NCBI RefSeq assembly: GCF_036884275.1
Contig: NZ_CP145607.1
Coordinates: 2,281,001-2,345,000, forward strand
DNA length: 64,000 nucleotides
Source of the DNA: Sphingomonas kaistensis
Lineage (GTDB): Bacteria > Pseudomonadota > Alphaproteobacteria > Sphingomonadales > Sphingomonadaceae
Direction: 5' to 3'
The notes beneath the pieces were generated by a model, which was not told the DNA's origin, ran no database searches, and saw nothing but the letters and a program-made list of their open reading frames with translations. Below are positions 29,404-38,199 of this stretch, in pieces. Numbering within the stretch: position 1 is the first letter of the stretch; every line of letters begins with the position of its first letter. The position numbers were made by a program, and so were the translations under genes.

Positions 29404-30462
29404 TCAGCCCTGAATGACGCGTTCCGCCCACTGGGATAGCAAGGATTGCTCTTGGTCGCCGGTCGCGAACAGGGCGATCGTTTCGCTTTGCTTCAGCCGG
29501 TGCACGATGAGGGTCCGGTACCCACCGACCTTGCCAGCTTCCCACGCCCAGCGTTCGCCGCCGATCGTGCGCACGCGGCCGCCCAAGGCATAGTCTTCGG
29601 CGGGCCAGACAATCTGGGTCAGTTGGCGGCGGGCCTCCGCTCCGAGCAGCGATCCATGAAAAATGCCATGTGCCGCGCGAACCGCGTCGCTCGCGCTTCC
29701 GGCGACATTACCGCTGGCTGCCAGAAAGGGCGGCACCGGCGACATCTTGCGGCGGGGCGGATTGCCCGCGTCATAGGCGGCGGCGAGGGTCGGCAGTTCA
29801 GGTTGGCCAGCCTGCACGAGTTGCGCACCGCGCATGCCCAGCGGCCGGAAGACGCGGTCACGGAGCAAAGTCGAGAAGTCGGTGCCGCCGGCCCGTTCCA
29901 ATATGGCTGCGACCAACACCCAGTTGAGCGCGGCATAGTCCCATCCCTCGCCCGGCGTGAACGCGAGCTCACCGCCGCCGAAACGAGCCAGAATTTGCGT
30001 CGCCGTGGCGGTCGAGGTGCGCAGCTCGGGCTCGGCCCCGAGGCGGCGGCTGAGCAAGTCGGGGATGCCGCTGGTATTCGACAACAGGTGGCGCAGCTTG
30101 ACCCGGGATCTGGTGTCTCGGGGGAGTTCCGGAAGCTGCTCGGCAATCGGCGTGTCGAGGCGAAGGCGACCCTGTTCGACCAGTCGGAGCGCCGCGACGC
30201 TTGTCAGCCACTTGCTAACCGATCCCCAACGAAAGGTTGTGTCGGCGGTGATCGGGCGTTTGCTTTCGAGATCCGCCAAGCCGACGTTGCGCAGCGCCTC
30301 GATCCGTCCGCGGCGGCCGTAGGCGAGAACGCCGTTGAACCCGGACGGCAAGGCGATGGCGCTGAGGGCGGCGGCGCGCGATCGCGCCTGACCGTTCGCC
30401 CATCCGGTGACCGGCACGCCAAGGCACAAGCCTCCCGCCACGAACGCCCGCCTGTCGATCAC
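29404..30462 (-). CDS. Beta-lactamase-related serine hydrolase, Tat signal
   Basis: A 352-residue class C beta-lactamase/esterase-type hydrolase. The signal peptide is MIDRRAFVAGGLCLGVPVTG, with RRAF suggesting Tat export. The active-site SxxK is S81-K84 (WGSVSKWLTS) and the general base region is Y176 in DYAALNW. The third motif is not a plain KTG, so it is more likely an esterase or D-aminopeptidase than a true beta-lactamase. The start is GTG 30462, chosen because GGGGAG sits 7 bases before it; the longer frame upstream overlaps the terminator side of the gap. Alone on its transcript, 94 bp before the membrane protein gene. Confidence 0.82.
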   Translation of the reverse strand: MIDRRAFVAGGLCLGVPVTGWANGQARSRAAALSAIALPSGFNGVLAYGRRGRIEALRNVGLADLESKRPITADTTFRWGSVSKWLTSVAALRLVEQGRLRLDTPIAEQLPELPRDTRSRVKLRHLLSNTSGIPDLLSRRLGAEPELRTSTATATQILARFGGGELAFTPGEGWDYAALNWVLVAAILERAGGTDFSTLLRDRVFRPLGMRGAQLVQAGQPELPTLAAAYDAGNPPRRKMSPVPPFLAASGNVAGSASDAVRAAHGIFHGSLLGAEARRQLTQIVWPAEDYALGGRVRTIGGERWAWEAGKVGGYRTLIVHRLKQSETIALFATGDQEQSLLSQWAERVIQG

Positions 30463-30530
30463 GCCGATACTCCCCCACCGGCCGTGACGGCCGCCCGGGG
30501 CCAATGGCACGGGCGCGCCGACCGGCACAA

Positions 30531-30562
30531 GAAAAAGGGCCCGGCGGTTTCCCGCCGAGCCC
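30531..30562 (-). terminator. Rho-independent terminator
   Basis: An 11-bp stem with one mismatch (30537-30547 with 30552-30562) over a TTTC/GAAA loop, followed on the minus strand by a TTTTT run (30532-30536). It ends the Bax-inhibitor-1 gene. Confidence 0.85.
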
Positions 30563-30590
30563 CTTGTTCACTGCCTTTCAGGCGTTCCGC

Positions 30591-31322
30591 TTATTCGCGG
30601 TTGCCCATGAAGCTGAGGAGGAAGGTGAACATGTTGATGAAGTCGAGATAAAGGTTCAGCGCCCCCATGATCACGACCTTGCCCATCATGTCGCTGCCCG
30701 CGACATAGGCATACATGCTCTTGATCTTCTGCGTGTCGTAAGCGGTCAGTCCGGCGAAGATCAGCACGCCGATGGCGCTGATCGCCAGCTGCAGCACACT
30801 CGATTGCAGGAAGAGGTTGATCAACATCGCCACGATCAGGCCGACCACACCCATGATCAGGAAGGTGCCCATGCCGGACAGATCCTTCTTGGTGGTGTAG
30901 CCGAACAGGCTCAGGCCAGCGAACGCCGCAGAGACGGCGAAGAAGGTCTGGGCGATGCTGGTGCCGGTGTAGACGAGAAAGATCGAGCTCATCGACAGGC
31001 CCATGACCACCGTGAATGCCCAATAGAGCATCTGCAGGGTCGCGGTGGACATGCGATTGAGGCCGAAGCTCATCGCCATCACGAAGCCCAAGGGCGCGAG
31101 CATGATCACCCAGCGCAGCGGGGTCGACAACACTTGCTGCGCCAGGCCGCTCGAGGCGAACAACAGGGCGACGATGCCGGTCAGCAGCACACCCGACGCC
31201 ATGTAATTGTAAACGCTCAACATGTAGGACCGCAGGCCCGCATCGCGTGCGGCGCGCGGAACGCCGACCGACACCGCCGGATCATAGGCGGTCGTCGTGC
31301 GAGGGTCAGACCAGTTCTGCAT
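30591..31322 (-). CDS. Bax inhibitor-1/YccA family membrane protein
   Basis: A 243-residue protein with seven hydrophobic helices, matching the BI-1/YccA (TMBIM) family: the signature segment ALTAYDTQKIKSMY occurs as GLTAYDTQKIKSMYAYVAGS near residue 190-210, with the di-aspartyl region at the C-terminal end. Bacterial members are pH-gated calcium leak channels or FtsH modulators (family knowledge). The start is ATG 31322 (MQNWSDPRTTTAYDPAV), with GGAG upstream; a longer frame adds 16 residues of low plausibility. A terminator follows 30 bp downstream. Confidence 0.9.
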   Translation of the reverse strand: MQNWSDPRTTTAYDPAVSVGVPRAARDAGLRSYMLSVYNYMASGVLLTGIVALLFASSGLAQQVLSTPLRWVIMLAPLGFVMAMSFGLNRMSTATLQMLYWAFTVVMGLSMSSIFLVYTGTSIAQTFFAVSAAFAGLSLFGYTTKKDLSGMGTFLIMGVVGLIVAMLINLFLQSSVLQLAISAIGVLIFAGLTAYDTQKIKSMYAYVAGSDMMGKVVIMGALNLYLDFINMFTFLLSFMGNRE

Positions 31323-31456
31323 TCTCAAGCTCCATCGTCGGCGAGCCAAAGGGCTCGTCCACGTGATCATATATCGTAGAGGGCTCTGAAGGTTTCAAGG
31401 AATTTCGGTAGCCGAAGTGGCGGTTTCGGAAGGGCGGACGATCGGCGCGGTGACGC

Positions 31457-31484
31457 TTGCGTGTCGCCCTCCGGCTGCTAGGCT
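31457..31484 (+). promoter_or_regulatory. Candidate promoter for the DUF350 cluster
   Basis: TTGCGT (31457-31462), a 16-bp spacer and TAGGCT (31479-31484) lie about 27 bp before the DUF350 start, giving a short leader that contains the ribosome site. Confidence 0.4.
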
Positions 31485-31510
31485 CGCCGTTAGTTCGAAG
31501 GGGGAAGAAG

Positions 31511-31918
31511 TTGTTCGGCTATTTCACGGCGGTTTTGCCGCATTTCCTTGCCTATTTCGGGGCCGCGCTGCTACTTGCTGCGGCTTTCCTTGCGCTTTAC
31601 ATTCAGTTGACCCCGCATCGCGAGATGGCACTAATCCGCGCCGGCAACAGCGCTGCGGCGATTCAGTTGACCGGCACGTTCCTCGGCTTCGCACTGCCGG
31701 TCGCGGTGGTGATCGGAAACAGCGTTTCGATTCCCGACATGCTGCTGTGGGGTGCGGTGGCTTTGGTCGTGCAGTTGCTCGTCTTCGTGATCATCGCCCG
31801 GCTGCTGTTCCGTGGTATTTCGGCCCGGATCGAGGACGGCTGCGCGGCGAGCGGGATCTTCGTCGGCGGGATGGGGCTGGGCATCGGCGTGCTTCAGGCC
31901 GCCTGCATGGTTCCCTGA
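31511..31918 (+). CDS. DUF350 family membrane protein, TTG start
   Basis: A 135-residue protein with four hydrophobic helices in two pairs, the DUF350 (YjfL) layout; NSAAAIQLTGTFLGFALPVA near residue 46-65 is the conserved heart. Function unknown. The TTG at 31511 is chosen: GGGGGAAGAAG stands directly before it and the protein starts LFGYFTAVLPHFLAYF; the longer upstream frame covers the candidate promoter. It is the first gene of a cluster with a DUF1190-like lipoprotein (4 bp on), a glutathionylspermidine-synthase-like enzyme and a potassium channel, the same combination as E. coli yjfL-yjfM-yjfC plus a channel. Confidence 0.82.
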   Translation: MFGYFTAVLPHFLAYFGAALLLAAAFLALYIQLTPHREMALIRAGNSAAAIQLTGTFLGFALPVAVVIGNSVSIPDMLLWGAVALVVQLLVFVIIARLLFRGISARIEDGCAASGIFVGGMGLGIGVLQAACMVP

Positions 31919-31922
31919 GCAG

Positions 31923-32297
31923 ATGGAAAAGAAACTCACGCTGACCGTGTCGCTGGCCGCGGCGCTGGCCGGGCTCGGCGGTTGCTCGAACCGCGACAAT
32001 CTCGACGTGCGCGCGGCAGGCACCACCCGGGTTTGCGCCGACGACTGGGGTCAGCGCATTTCCGACGATTATTGCGAACAACGCCGCGGCGGTAGCTTCT
32101 TCTATCTCGGGCGCGGCGCCCCGATTCCTTATTATTACGACAACATCCGTGATCCCCGATACGCCGGCTACGTCAGCCGCACGGCCCCCGGCGGATCCTT
32201 CGTCCGCGCACCGGCGGCGACCAACATGGCGCGCTCCACCGCCATCTCGCGCGGCGGTCTCGGCAGCAGCGCGCGCAGCTTCGGGCGCGGGGGCTAG
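31923..32297 (+). CDS. DUF1190-like lipoprotein (YgiB/YjfM type)
   Basis: A 124-residue lipoprotein: signal MEKKLTLTVSLAAALAGLGG and lipobox LGGC (Cys 21). The centre is Tyr/Gly-rich (SFFYLGRGAPIPYYYDN) and the C-terminus AISRGGLGSSARSFGRGG resembles the RGGFG repeats of the DUF1190 proteins YgiB and YjfM, whose genes in E. coli stand before the ATP-grasp genes ygiC and yjfC. The same order here supports the call. The stop overlaps the GTG of the next gene by one base, so translation is coupled. Confidence 0.65.
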   Translation: MEKKLTLTVSLAAALAGLGGCSNRDNLDVRAAGTTRVCADDWGQRISDDYCEQRRGGSFFYLGRGAPIPYYYDNIRDPRYAGYVSRTAPGGSFVRAPAATNMARSTAISRGGLGSSARSFGRGG

Positions 32298-33439
32298 TGG
32301 AGCGGCGCAGGCTTCGTCCGCGCGAAGGCTGGCAGCGGATCGTCGAGGACCAGGGCCTCGTCTGGCACACGCAGGACGGCAAGCCCTATTGGGACGAAAG
32401 CGCCGCCTACGTCTTCACGCTGAAACAGATCGAAACGCTGGAAGCCGCCGCCGAGCGCTGTCACGAGCTGTTTCTGAAAGCCGGCGACCACCTCGCCAAA
32501 CGCCCGGAAAAACTCACCCGCTTCGGCATCCCCGACTGGGCGATCGACGCCGTCCTGGCCGAATGGAAACGCGACCGCCCCGCCCTCGATTACGGCCGCT
32601 TCGACTTCGGCTGGAACGGCAGCGGCGAGCCCAAATTGTTCGAATATAATTGTGACACCCCGACCTCGATGCTCGAAGCCGGTGTGGTGCAATGGCAGTG
32701 GAAAGAAGAGGTCTTTCCCGCCCACGACCAGTTCACCTCGCTGCACGAAAAACTGATCGACCGCTGGCGCTTCATGGCGCGCGACCTCGGCGGCAGGGTG
32801 TGGGTCACCCACCATGCCGACGACCTTCACGAAGACACCGTCACCGCCACCTATATGCGCGATCTGGCCGAGCAGGCCGGGCTCGAGACTCGCGGCATCC
32901 TGATCGAGCGGATCGGCCTCGACGCCGAAGGGCGGCTGGTGGACGAGGAAGACTTCCTCATCACCGCGCTGTTCAAGCTGTACCCGTGGGAATGGATCGT
33001 CGCCGAGGACTATGGCCGTGAGATCGTGCGGCGGATGGATGCGACGCTGTGGTTGGAGCCGATCTGGAAGATGCTGTGGTCGAACAAAGCAATCCTGCCG
33101 CTGCTGTATGAGCTTGAGCCGAAGCACCCCAATCTCCTGCCCGCCGGCTGGGATGCGACAAGCGTCGGTCCGCGCCACGTCGTCAAGCCGATCCTCGCCC
33201 GTGAAGGCGCCAACGTCCGTATCGTCGAGGATGGCCTGGAAACCGCGCGCTCCGACGGGCCCTACGGCGACTTTGGGCAGGTCTATCAGCAGCTTTACGA
33301 CGTGCCGCAGTTCGACGGCGCCTATCCGGTCCTCGGCGTCTGGACCGTCGGCGGCGAAGCCGCCGGGCTCGGCATCCGCGAAGGCGGCCGCATCACCGCC
33401 GACGACGCCCGCTTCGTGCCGCACATCATCGAAGGCTGA
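32297..33439 (+). CDS. Glutathionylspermidine synthase-like ATP-grasp protein (YgiC/YjfC type)
   Basis: A 380-residue protein of the GSP synthase C-terminal family: FDFGWNGSGEPKLFEYNCDTPTS at about 93-116 split by the ATP-grasp fold, EWIVAEDYG near 230, PAGWDATSVG near 280 followed by HVVKPILAREGANV with the ATP-binding Lys near 297. It lacks the amidase domain of true GspSA, like E. coli YgiC and YjfC, which are predicted amide ligases whose substrates are not settled. The start is GTG 32297, inside the stop of the lipoprotein gene. Two bp separate its stop from the potassium-channel gene's leader. Peptide or polyamine ligation is inferred only. Confidence 0.88.
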   Translation: MERRRLRPREGWQRIVEDQGLVWHTQDGKPYWDESAAYVFTLKQIETLEAAAERCHELFLKAGDHLAKRPEKLTRFGIPDWAIDAVLAEWKRDRPALDYGRFDFGWNGSGEPKLFEYNCDTPTSMLEAGVVQWQWKEEVFPAHDQFTSLHEKLIDRWRFMARDLGGRVWVTHHADDLHEDTVTATYMRDLAEQAGLETRGILIERIGLDAEGRLVDEEDFLITALFKLYPWEWIVAEDYGREIVRRMDATLWLEPIWKMLWSNKAILPLLYELEPKHPNLLPAGWDATSVGPRHVVKPILAREGANVRIVEDGLETARSDGPYGDFGQVYQQLYDVPQFDGAYPVLGVWTVGGEAAGLGIREGGRITADDARFVPHIIEG

Positions 33440-33443
33440 CACG

Positions 33444-33818
33444 ATGGCCCTTCACACCCTCCGCTCCGCGACCGACACGCTGAAGGAAGTCGCGGTAATC
33501 TATTTCGTGCTGTTGCTGACGGCCGCGCTGGCCTTCGCGATGCTGGAAGGGCAGCCCTTCCTCGATAGCCTCTACTGGGCCGGAACCACCGCCACCTCGA
33601 CCGGCTATGGCGACATCAGCCCAAAAACGCTGGGGGGCAAGCTGGTCGCGGTGGCGCTGATGCACATCAGTATCTTTGTCATCGCGCCGTTGATCGTGGT
33701 GCGACTGATCGAGCGCATGAGTCACGACCAGCACCAGTTCACCCACGAAGAGCAGGAGCGCATCATCGCCGGCCTTGCCCGAATCGAAGAGCGACTAGAG
33801 CGGCTCGAACAGCGTTAG
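33444..33818 (+). CDS. Two-helix potassium channel protein
   Basis: A 124-residue protein of the ion-channel family PF07885: helix one VAVIYFVLLLTAALAFAML (about 16-34), pore helix DSLYWAGTTATS, the selectivity filter TGYGD at 53-57, and helix two at about 64-85. The last 30 residues (HEEQERIIAGLARIEERLER) form a charged coiled coil, likely a tetramerisation or sensing tail. No RCK or cyclic-nucleotide domain follows. It ends the DUF350/lipoprotein/ATP-grasp cluster, 4 bp after the ligase stop, and thpR begins 7 bp later. Confidence 0.88.
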   Translation: MALHTLRSATDTLKEVAVIYFVLLLTAALAFAMLEGQPFLDSLYWAGTTATSTGYGDISPKTLGGKLVAVALMHISIFVIAPLIVVRLIERMSHDQHQFTHEEQERIIAGLARIEERLERLEQR

Positions 33819-33825
33819 AAGCGCC

Positions 33826-34356
33826 ATGCACCGCCTGTTCGTCGCGCTTCCGATCCCCGATTTCGTCACCGACCAACTGCTCGACTTGATGGAAGGACCC
33901 GAGCGTCTGCGCTGGGTCGATGCCGATACCCTGCACCTCACCCTGCGATTCATCGGTGAAGTGGATGGCGCCGCCGCGGAAGACGTGGCGATCGCCCTCG
34001 CCTCCCTCCGCTTCCAACCGTTCGACCTGTCACTGAGCGGTGTCGGCCAATTTCAGCATCGCCGCTCGGGCACGTTGTGGGCCGGCATCGCCCAGCGCGA
34101 CCCAATTGCCGCGCTCGCCCCACGGGTGGACCGCGCCGTAGCGTCGGCCGGTCTGCCGCCCGAAACCCGCGCCTTCATGCCGCACATGACGCTCGCCCGG
34201 TGGAGCGGGCCGGCGCCAGATCTCCAACCCCGGCTGACCCGCCACGGCACGCTGTCGTCCACGCCATGGACGGTGCGCAGCTTCACCCTGTTCGAAAGCC
34301 ACCTCGGCCGCCACGGCGCTCATCACGAGCCCGTGGCGACCTTTGGCGCCGCTTAG
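33826..34356 (+). CDS. thpR: RNA 2',3'-cyclic phosphodiesterase
   Basis: A 176-residue 2H phosphoesterase. The two HxTx motifs are HLTL at 37-40 and HMTL at 120-123, spaced as in ThpR/LigT, which opens 2',3'-cyclic phosphates on RNA and in vitro can make 2'-5' linkages. ATG 33826 gives [13 protein letters not shown], the usual start of the family. It follows the potassium-channel gene by 7 bp and may be cotranscribed with that cluster. The stop overlaps the acyl-CoA dehydrogenase gene tail to tail by 4 bp. Confidence 0.93.
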   Translation: MHRLFVALPIPDFVTDQLLDLMEGPERLRWVDADTLHLTLRFIGEVDGAAAEDVAIALASLRFQPFDLSLSGVGQFQHRRSGTLWAGIAQRDPIAALAPRVDRAVASAGLPPETRAFMPHMTLARWSGPAPDLQPRLTRHGTLSSTPWTVRSFTLFESHLGRHGAHHEPVATFGAA

Positions 34357-36149
34357 AAAGCGTCTTCGGCCAGCGCCATCAGTGTGTCGCCGCCGGCCTC
34401 GATCTGCCCGCGATACGCGCTCGCCTTGGGCAGCTCGCGCTGCGCGTAGAAACGCGCGGTGGCAAGCTTGGTCTGGTGGAAGCCGGCATCCTCGCCCGCC
34501 TCATTCTCCAGCCGGGCCGACACGTCGGCCATCTTGAGCCACATCCAGCCGAGCGTCACCAGCCCCATCAGGTGCATGTAAGGCACAGCGCCCGCGCCCG
34601 CGTGGTTCGGGTCCTGCATCCCGTTCTGCGCCAGCCACATGGTCGAGGCCTGAAGGTGGCCCAGCGCCTTTTCCAGCGGATCGGCGATACCGACCGGGTC
34701 GCCATTCTTGCGGGCATTGGCGATGTCGGCGCCGATCACCTCGAACAGCAGGCGAACCCCGCGGCCGCCATTCTGGGCGAGCTTGCGGCCGACCAGATCC
34801 ATCGCCTGCACGCCGTTGGTGCCTTCGTAGATCTGGGCGATGCGCGCGTCGCGGACGAACTGCTCCATCCCCCATTCGCGGATATAGCCGTGCCCGCCGA
34901 ACACCTGCTGCATGTTCACCGTGGCCTCGAAGCCCTTGTCGGTAAGATAGCCCTTGATGACCGGGGTCAGCAGGCCGATCAGGTCGTCGGCCTTCTGTCG
35001 CTCTTCCTCGGTCGCGCCCTTGCGGCTGAGATCGACCTGGAGCGAGCCCCACAGGATCAGCGCTCGCGCCGCTTCGTTGAACGCCTTTGCTTCCAGCAGC
35101 ATGCGGCGGACGTCCGGGTGGACGAACAGATTGTCGGCCTTGGCATTGGGATCCCGCAGCGCCGGATTGATCGCCCGGCCCTGGCGGCGGTCCTTCGCGT
35201 AGGCGACCGCGTTCTGATAGGCGATCTCGCCCTGCGCCAGGCCCTGCAGCCCGACCCCGAGGCGCGCCGCGTTCATCATGATGAACATGGCGGCGAGGCC
35301 CTTCTCCGGCTCGCCGACCAGCCAGCCGGTCGCCCCGTCATAGTTCATGACGCAAGTCGAATTGCCGTGAATGCCCATCTTGTGCTCGATCGACCCGCAG
35401 GCGAGGCTGTTGCGCTCGCCCACCGACCCATCGTCGCCGACCATGAACTTGGGCACCACGAACAGGCTGATGCCCTTCACATTGTCGGGCGCGCCGGTGA
35501 TCTTGGCGAGCACCAGGTGAATGATGTTCTCGCTCATGTCGTGCTCGCCCGACGAGATGAAGATCTTGGTGCCCGAGATCTTGTAGCTGCCGTCGGCCTG
35601 TGGCTCGGCCTTGGTCTTGAGCAGGCCAAGGTCGGTGCCGCAATGCGGCTCGGTCAGGTTCATGGTGCCGGTCCACTCGCCCGACACCATCTTGGGCACA
35701 TACTTTTCCTGCTGCTCGGGGCTGCCCTTGACCAGCAGCGACGCGATCGCGCCCGCGGTCAGGCCGTGATACATTTCGAAGCTCTGGTTGGCCGACAGCA
35801 CATATTCGCTGAGCGCGGTCGCCAGCACGTGCGGCAGTCCCTGCCCGCCGAACTCCTGCGGCGCGGCCAGGCTGGTGAAGCCAAGCTCGCAGAACTGCTT
35901 GTAAGCGTCCTTGAAGCCCTTGGGCGTGGTCACCGACCCGTCCTCGTGGCGGGTGCAGCCTTCCTCGTCGCCGGTGCGGTTCAAGGGTACCAGCACTTCC
36001 TGAGTAAAGCGCGCGCCTTCGTTGAGGATCGCTTCGATGAGGTCGGGCGTCGCATCGGCGAAGCCCGGCAGATTGCCGTAATTCTGCATCTCGACGATGT
36101 GGTCGAGGACATAACGGGTGTCACGAACGGGGGCGTTGTAGACGGGCAT
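34353..36149 (-). CDS. Acyl-CoA dehydrogenase (DmdC-like, with C-terminal extension)
   Basis: A 598-residue FAD enzyme, longer than the 380-400 residues of classic acyl-CoA dehydrogenases because of an N-terminal and a C-terminal extension. [12 protein letters not shown] near residue 168 is the FAD/substrate signature, and [19 protein letters not shown] near 445 carries the substrate-binding loop of the family. Such long forms (DmdC group) oxidise medium-chain or methylthio-acyl-CoAs; the exact substrate is uncertain. The gene stands alone. The start at ATG 36149 gives [20 protein letters not shown], the usual N-terminus. Confidence 0.92.
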   Translation of the reverse strand: MPVYNAPVRDTRYVLDHIVEMQNYGNLPGFADATPDLIEAILNEGARFTQEVLVPLNRTGDEEGCTRHEDGSVTTPKGFKDAYKQFCELGFTSLAAPQEFGGQGLPHVLATALSEYVLSANQSFEMYHGLTAGAIASLLVKGSPEQQEKYVPKMVSGEWTGTMNLTEPHCGTDLGLLKTKAEPQADGSYKISGTKIFISSGEHDMSENIIHLVLAKITGAPDNVKGISLFVVPKFMVGDDGSVGERNSLACGSIEHKMGIHGNSTCVMNYDGATGWLVGEPEKGLAAMFIMMNAARLGVGLQGLAQGEIAYQNAVAYAKDRRQGRAINPALRDPNAKADNLFVHPDVRRMLLEAKAFNEAARALILWGSLQVDLSRKGATEEERQKADDLIGLLTPVIKGYLTDKGFEATVNMQQVFGGHGYIREWGMEQFVRDARIAQIYEGTNGVQAMDLVGRKLAQNGGRGVRLLFEVIGADIANARKNGDPVGIADPLEKALGHLQASTMWLAQNGMQDPNHAGAGAVPYMHLMGLVTLGWMWLKMADVSARLENEAGEDAGFHQTKLATARFYAQRELPKASAYRGQIEAGGDTLMALAEDAF

Positions 36150-36219
36150 GTCTTGGCTCTCCGGGGAAAAGGCGTTGGCTAGGGTCTAGGTGGGCAAAGG
36201 CTCGCTATCAACATAATTG

Positions 36220-36633
36220 TCAGCAAAGGGGGTCGCCAGCAATATCGGTCGCCGGCGGTTGATTATCCATCCGGTCGAAGGTCTTGCCCGCATAGGAAGC
36301 GTTCGGTCCGCAATAATAAGCGCACTCCGCGCCGCCTTGGTTGATCAACGTGATGCGATTGCCTTCGATGGCGACGGGCACCTGGCACTTGGTGTCGCCG
36401 TCGGGCTTTACGCTGCTGCCGTCGAAGCTCCCCCTGATGGCGCAATTCGTTTCTGCCGCGCCGAAGGTGATCATTCCCATCCGCTTAGAATCGGCATTGT
36501 AGCAAAGCCGGTCACGGCCGGTGCCAGCATAGACACCGGTCATCGCGGCGACCGGCGCATCAACGGCGTTGGGTTGCTGCTCCTGTTGCTTGCATGCTGA
36601 GAGGAGAAGAAGCGAGAGAAGCAGGGCGCGCAT
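36220..36633 (-). CDS. Hypothetical lipoprotein, 137 aa
   Basis: Signal and lipobox MRALLLSLLLLSACKQQEQQ (Cys 14) mark a lipoprotein. The mature part has five further cysteines (RLCYNAD, TNCAIRG, TKCQVPV, AECAYYC and a final LC), probably making disulfides, and beta-type strands; a lysozyme-inhibitor-like small barrel is conceivable but not shown. AGGGA lies 7 bases before ATG 36633. It is divergent from purF and lies upstream of the acyl-CoA dehydrogenase on the same strand with a 70-bp gap. Confidence 0.65.
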   Translation of the reverse strand: MRALLLSLLLLSACKQQEQQPNAVDAPVAAMTGVYAGTGRDRLCYNADSKRMGMITFGAAETNCAIRGSFDGSSVKPDGDTKCQVPVAIEGNRITLINQGGAECAYYCGPNASYAGKTFDRMDNQPPATDIAGDPLC

Positions 36634-36686
36634 GACCAATCCCTGCCCTGCTCCGCCCGCCCCTTCAAGCCCGACACGTTTGGACC

Positions 36687-36714
36687 GCGACAAACCTCCG
36701 ACTCGCCCCTATAT
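36687..36714 (+). promoter_or_regulatory. Candidate purF promoter
   Basis: GCGACA, a 16-bp spacer and CTATAT (36709-36714) end 13 bp before the purF ATG at 36727. The CTATATGC string is the same as upstream of crtW. Confidence 0.4.
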
Positions 36715-36726
36715 GCGCGGCTCCTC

Positions 36727-38199
36727 ATGGACATTCGGGCGAGCATCATGCTGACGACCAATCCCTTCGACGACGACAAGCTTCGCGAGGAATGCGGCGT
36801 GTTCGGCGTGTGGAACGCCGATCATGCGGCAAGCTTCGTCGCGCTCGGTCTCCACGCGCTTCAGCATCGCGGGCAGGAAGCGGCGGGAATCACCAGCTGC
36901 GACGGGGCCGGTTTCCATTCGCACCGTGCGTCGGGTCATGTCGCCGGCAACTTCGACAAAGACGAAGTGATCCGCGCCCTCCCCGGCCGCACCGCGATCG
37001 GACACGTGCGCTATTCGACCACCGGCTCCAGCGCGATGCGCAACGTTCAGCCGTTGTTCGCCGAACTGGCCGACGGCGGCTTCGCAGTCGCCCACAACGG
37101 CAACATCTCCAATGCGATGAAACTGCGCCGCACCCTGAACCGCCGCGGCTCGATCTTCCAGTCGACCTCCGACACCGAAGTCATCATCCACCTTGTCGCC
37201 ACCTCGGGCCAGAGCAAGATGCTCGACCGCATCGTCGATGCGTTGCATCAGGTCGAAGGCGCTTATTCGCTGCTCATGCTGACCGAGCAGGGCCTGATCG
37301 CCTGCCGCGATCCGCTCGGCATCCGCCCACTTGTGATGGGCCGGATCGGCGACACGGTGATCTTTGCCAGCGAAACCGTCGCACTCGACGTCATCGGCGC
37401 GCGCTTCGAACGCGAAGTGGCGCCGGGCGAGATGATCGTCGTCAACGCCGATGGCCTGCGCAGCTTCCGCCCCTTCGCCGCCGCCTCCCCGCGCCCGTGT
37501 ATCTTCGAGCATGTCTATTTCTCGCGTCCCGACAGCGTCGCGGGGGGCATTTCGGTATACGAATCGCGCAAGAACATCGGCGCGGTACTGGCGCGCGAAA
37601 GCGGGATCGACGCCGACATCGTCGTCCCCGTCCCCGACAGCGGGGTGCCGGCCGCCATCGGCTATGCGCAGGAAAGCGGCATTCCGTTCGAGCTCGGAAT
37701 CATCCGCTCGCACTATGTCGGCCGGACCTTCATCCAGCCGAGCCAGGAAGTCCGCCACCTCGGCGTCAAGCTGAAGCACAATGCCAACAGCGCGCTGATC
37801 AAGGGCAAGCGCATTGTCCTCATCGACGATTCGATCGTCCGCGGCACCACCAGCGTCAAGATCGTCCAGATGATGCGCGACGCGGGCGCGCGCGAAGTCC
37901 ACATGCGCATCGCCTCGCCTCCTACGCGGCACAGCTGCTTCTACGGCGTCGACACGCCGGAGCGGGCCAAGCTTCTCGCAGCGCAGATGGATGTCGAGGC
38001 GATGGCCAAATACATCAACGCGGATAGCCTTGCCTTCATCAGCATCGACGGCCTCTACCGCGCCCTCGGCGACCAGCGCGATCCCGCGGCGCCGCAACGC
38101 TGCGATGCCTGCTTCACCGGCGATTATCCAACCCGGCTCACCGATCTGACCGAGAAGAAGGCGGAGGAGAGCGGCCTCAAGCTGGCTGCGATCGCCTGA
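36727..38199 (+). CDS. purF: Amidophosphoribosyltransferase
   Basis: A 490-residue enzyme catalysing the first committed step of purine synthesis, transferring glutamine amide nitrogen to PRPP. The N-terminal nucleophile is the Cys in EECGVFGVW (residue 23 from ATG 36727; 16 from the ATG at 36748), exposed after removal of a short propeptide. The PRPP-binding motif VLIDDSIVRGTTS lies near 360-372, and the FGPH-type HVRYSTTGSS near 97. The C-terminal cysteines near 458-463 (RCDACFTGDY) are usual. Start choice is open between 36727 and 36748; the candidate promoter favours the former. The def gene abuts it tail to tail. Confidence 0.96.
   Translation: MDIRASIMLTTNPFDDDKLREECGVFGVWNADHAASFVALGLHALQHRGQEAAGITSCDGAGFHSHRASGHVAGNFDKDEVIRALPGRTAIGHVRYSTTGSSAMRNVQPLFAELADGGFAVAHNGNISNAMKLRRTLNRRGSIFQSTSDTEVIIHLVATSGQSKMLDRIVDALHQVEGAYSLLMLTEQGLIACRDPLGIRPLVMGRIGDTVIFASETVALDVIGARFEREVAPGEMIVVNADGLRSFRPFAAASPRPCIFEHVYFSRPDSVAGGISVYESRKNIGAVLARESGIDADIVVPVPDSGVPAAIGYAQESGIPFELGIIRSHYVGRTFIQPSQEVRHLGVKLKHNANSALIKGKRIVLIDDSIVRGTTSVKIVQMMRDAGAREVHMRIASPPTRHSCFYGVDTPERAKLLAAQMDVEAMAKYINADSLAFISIDGLYRALGDQRDPAAPQRCDACFTGDYPTRLTDLTEKKAEESGLKLAAIA

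Noticed and set aside
34077..36182. A 701-codon open frame opposite the acyl-CoA dehydrogenase gene
   Set aside because: It is an antisense shadow; the dehydrogenase has all its motifs.
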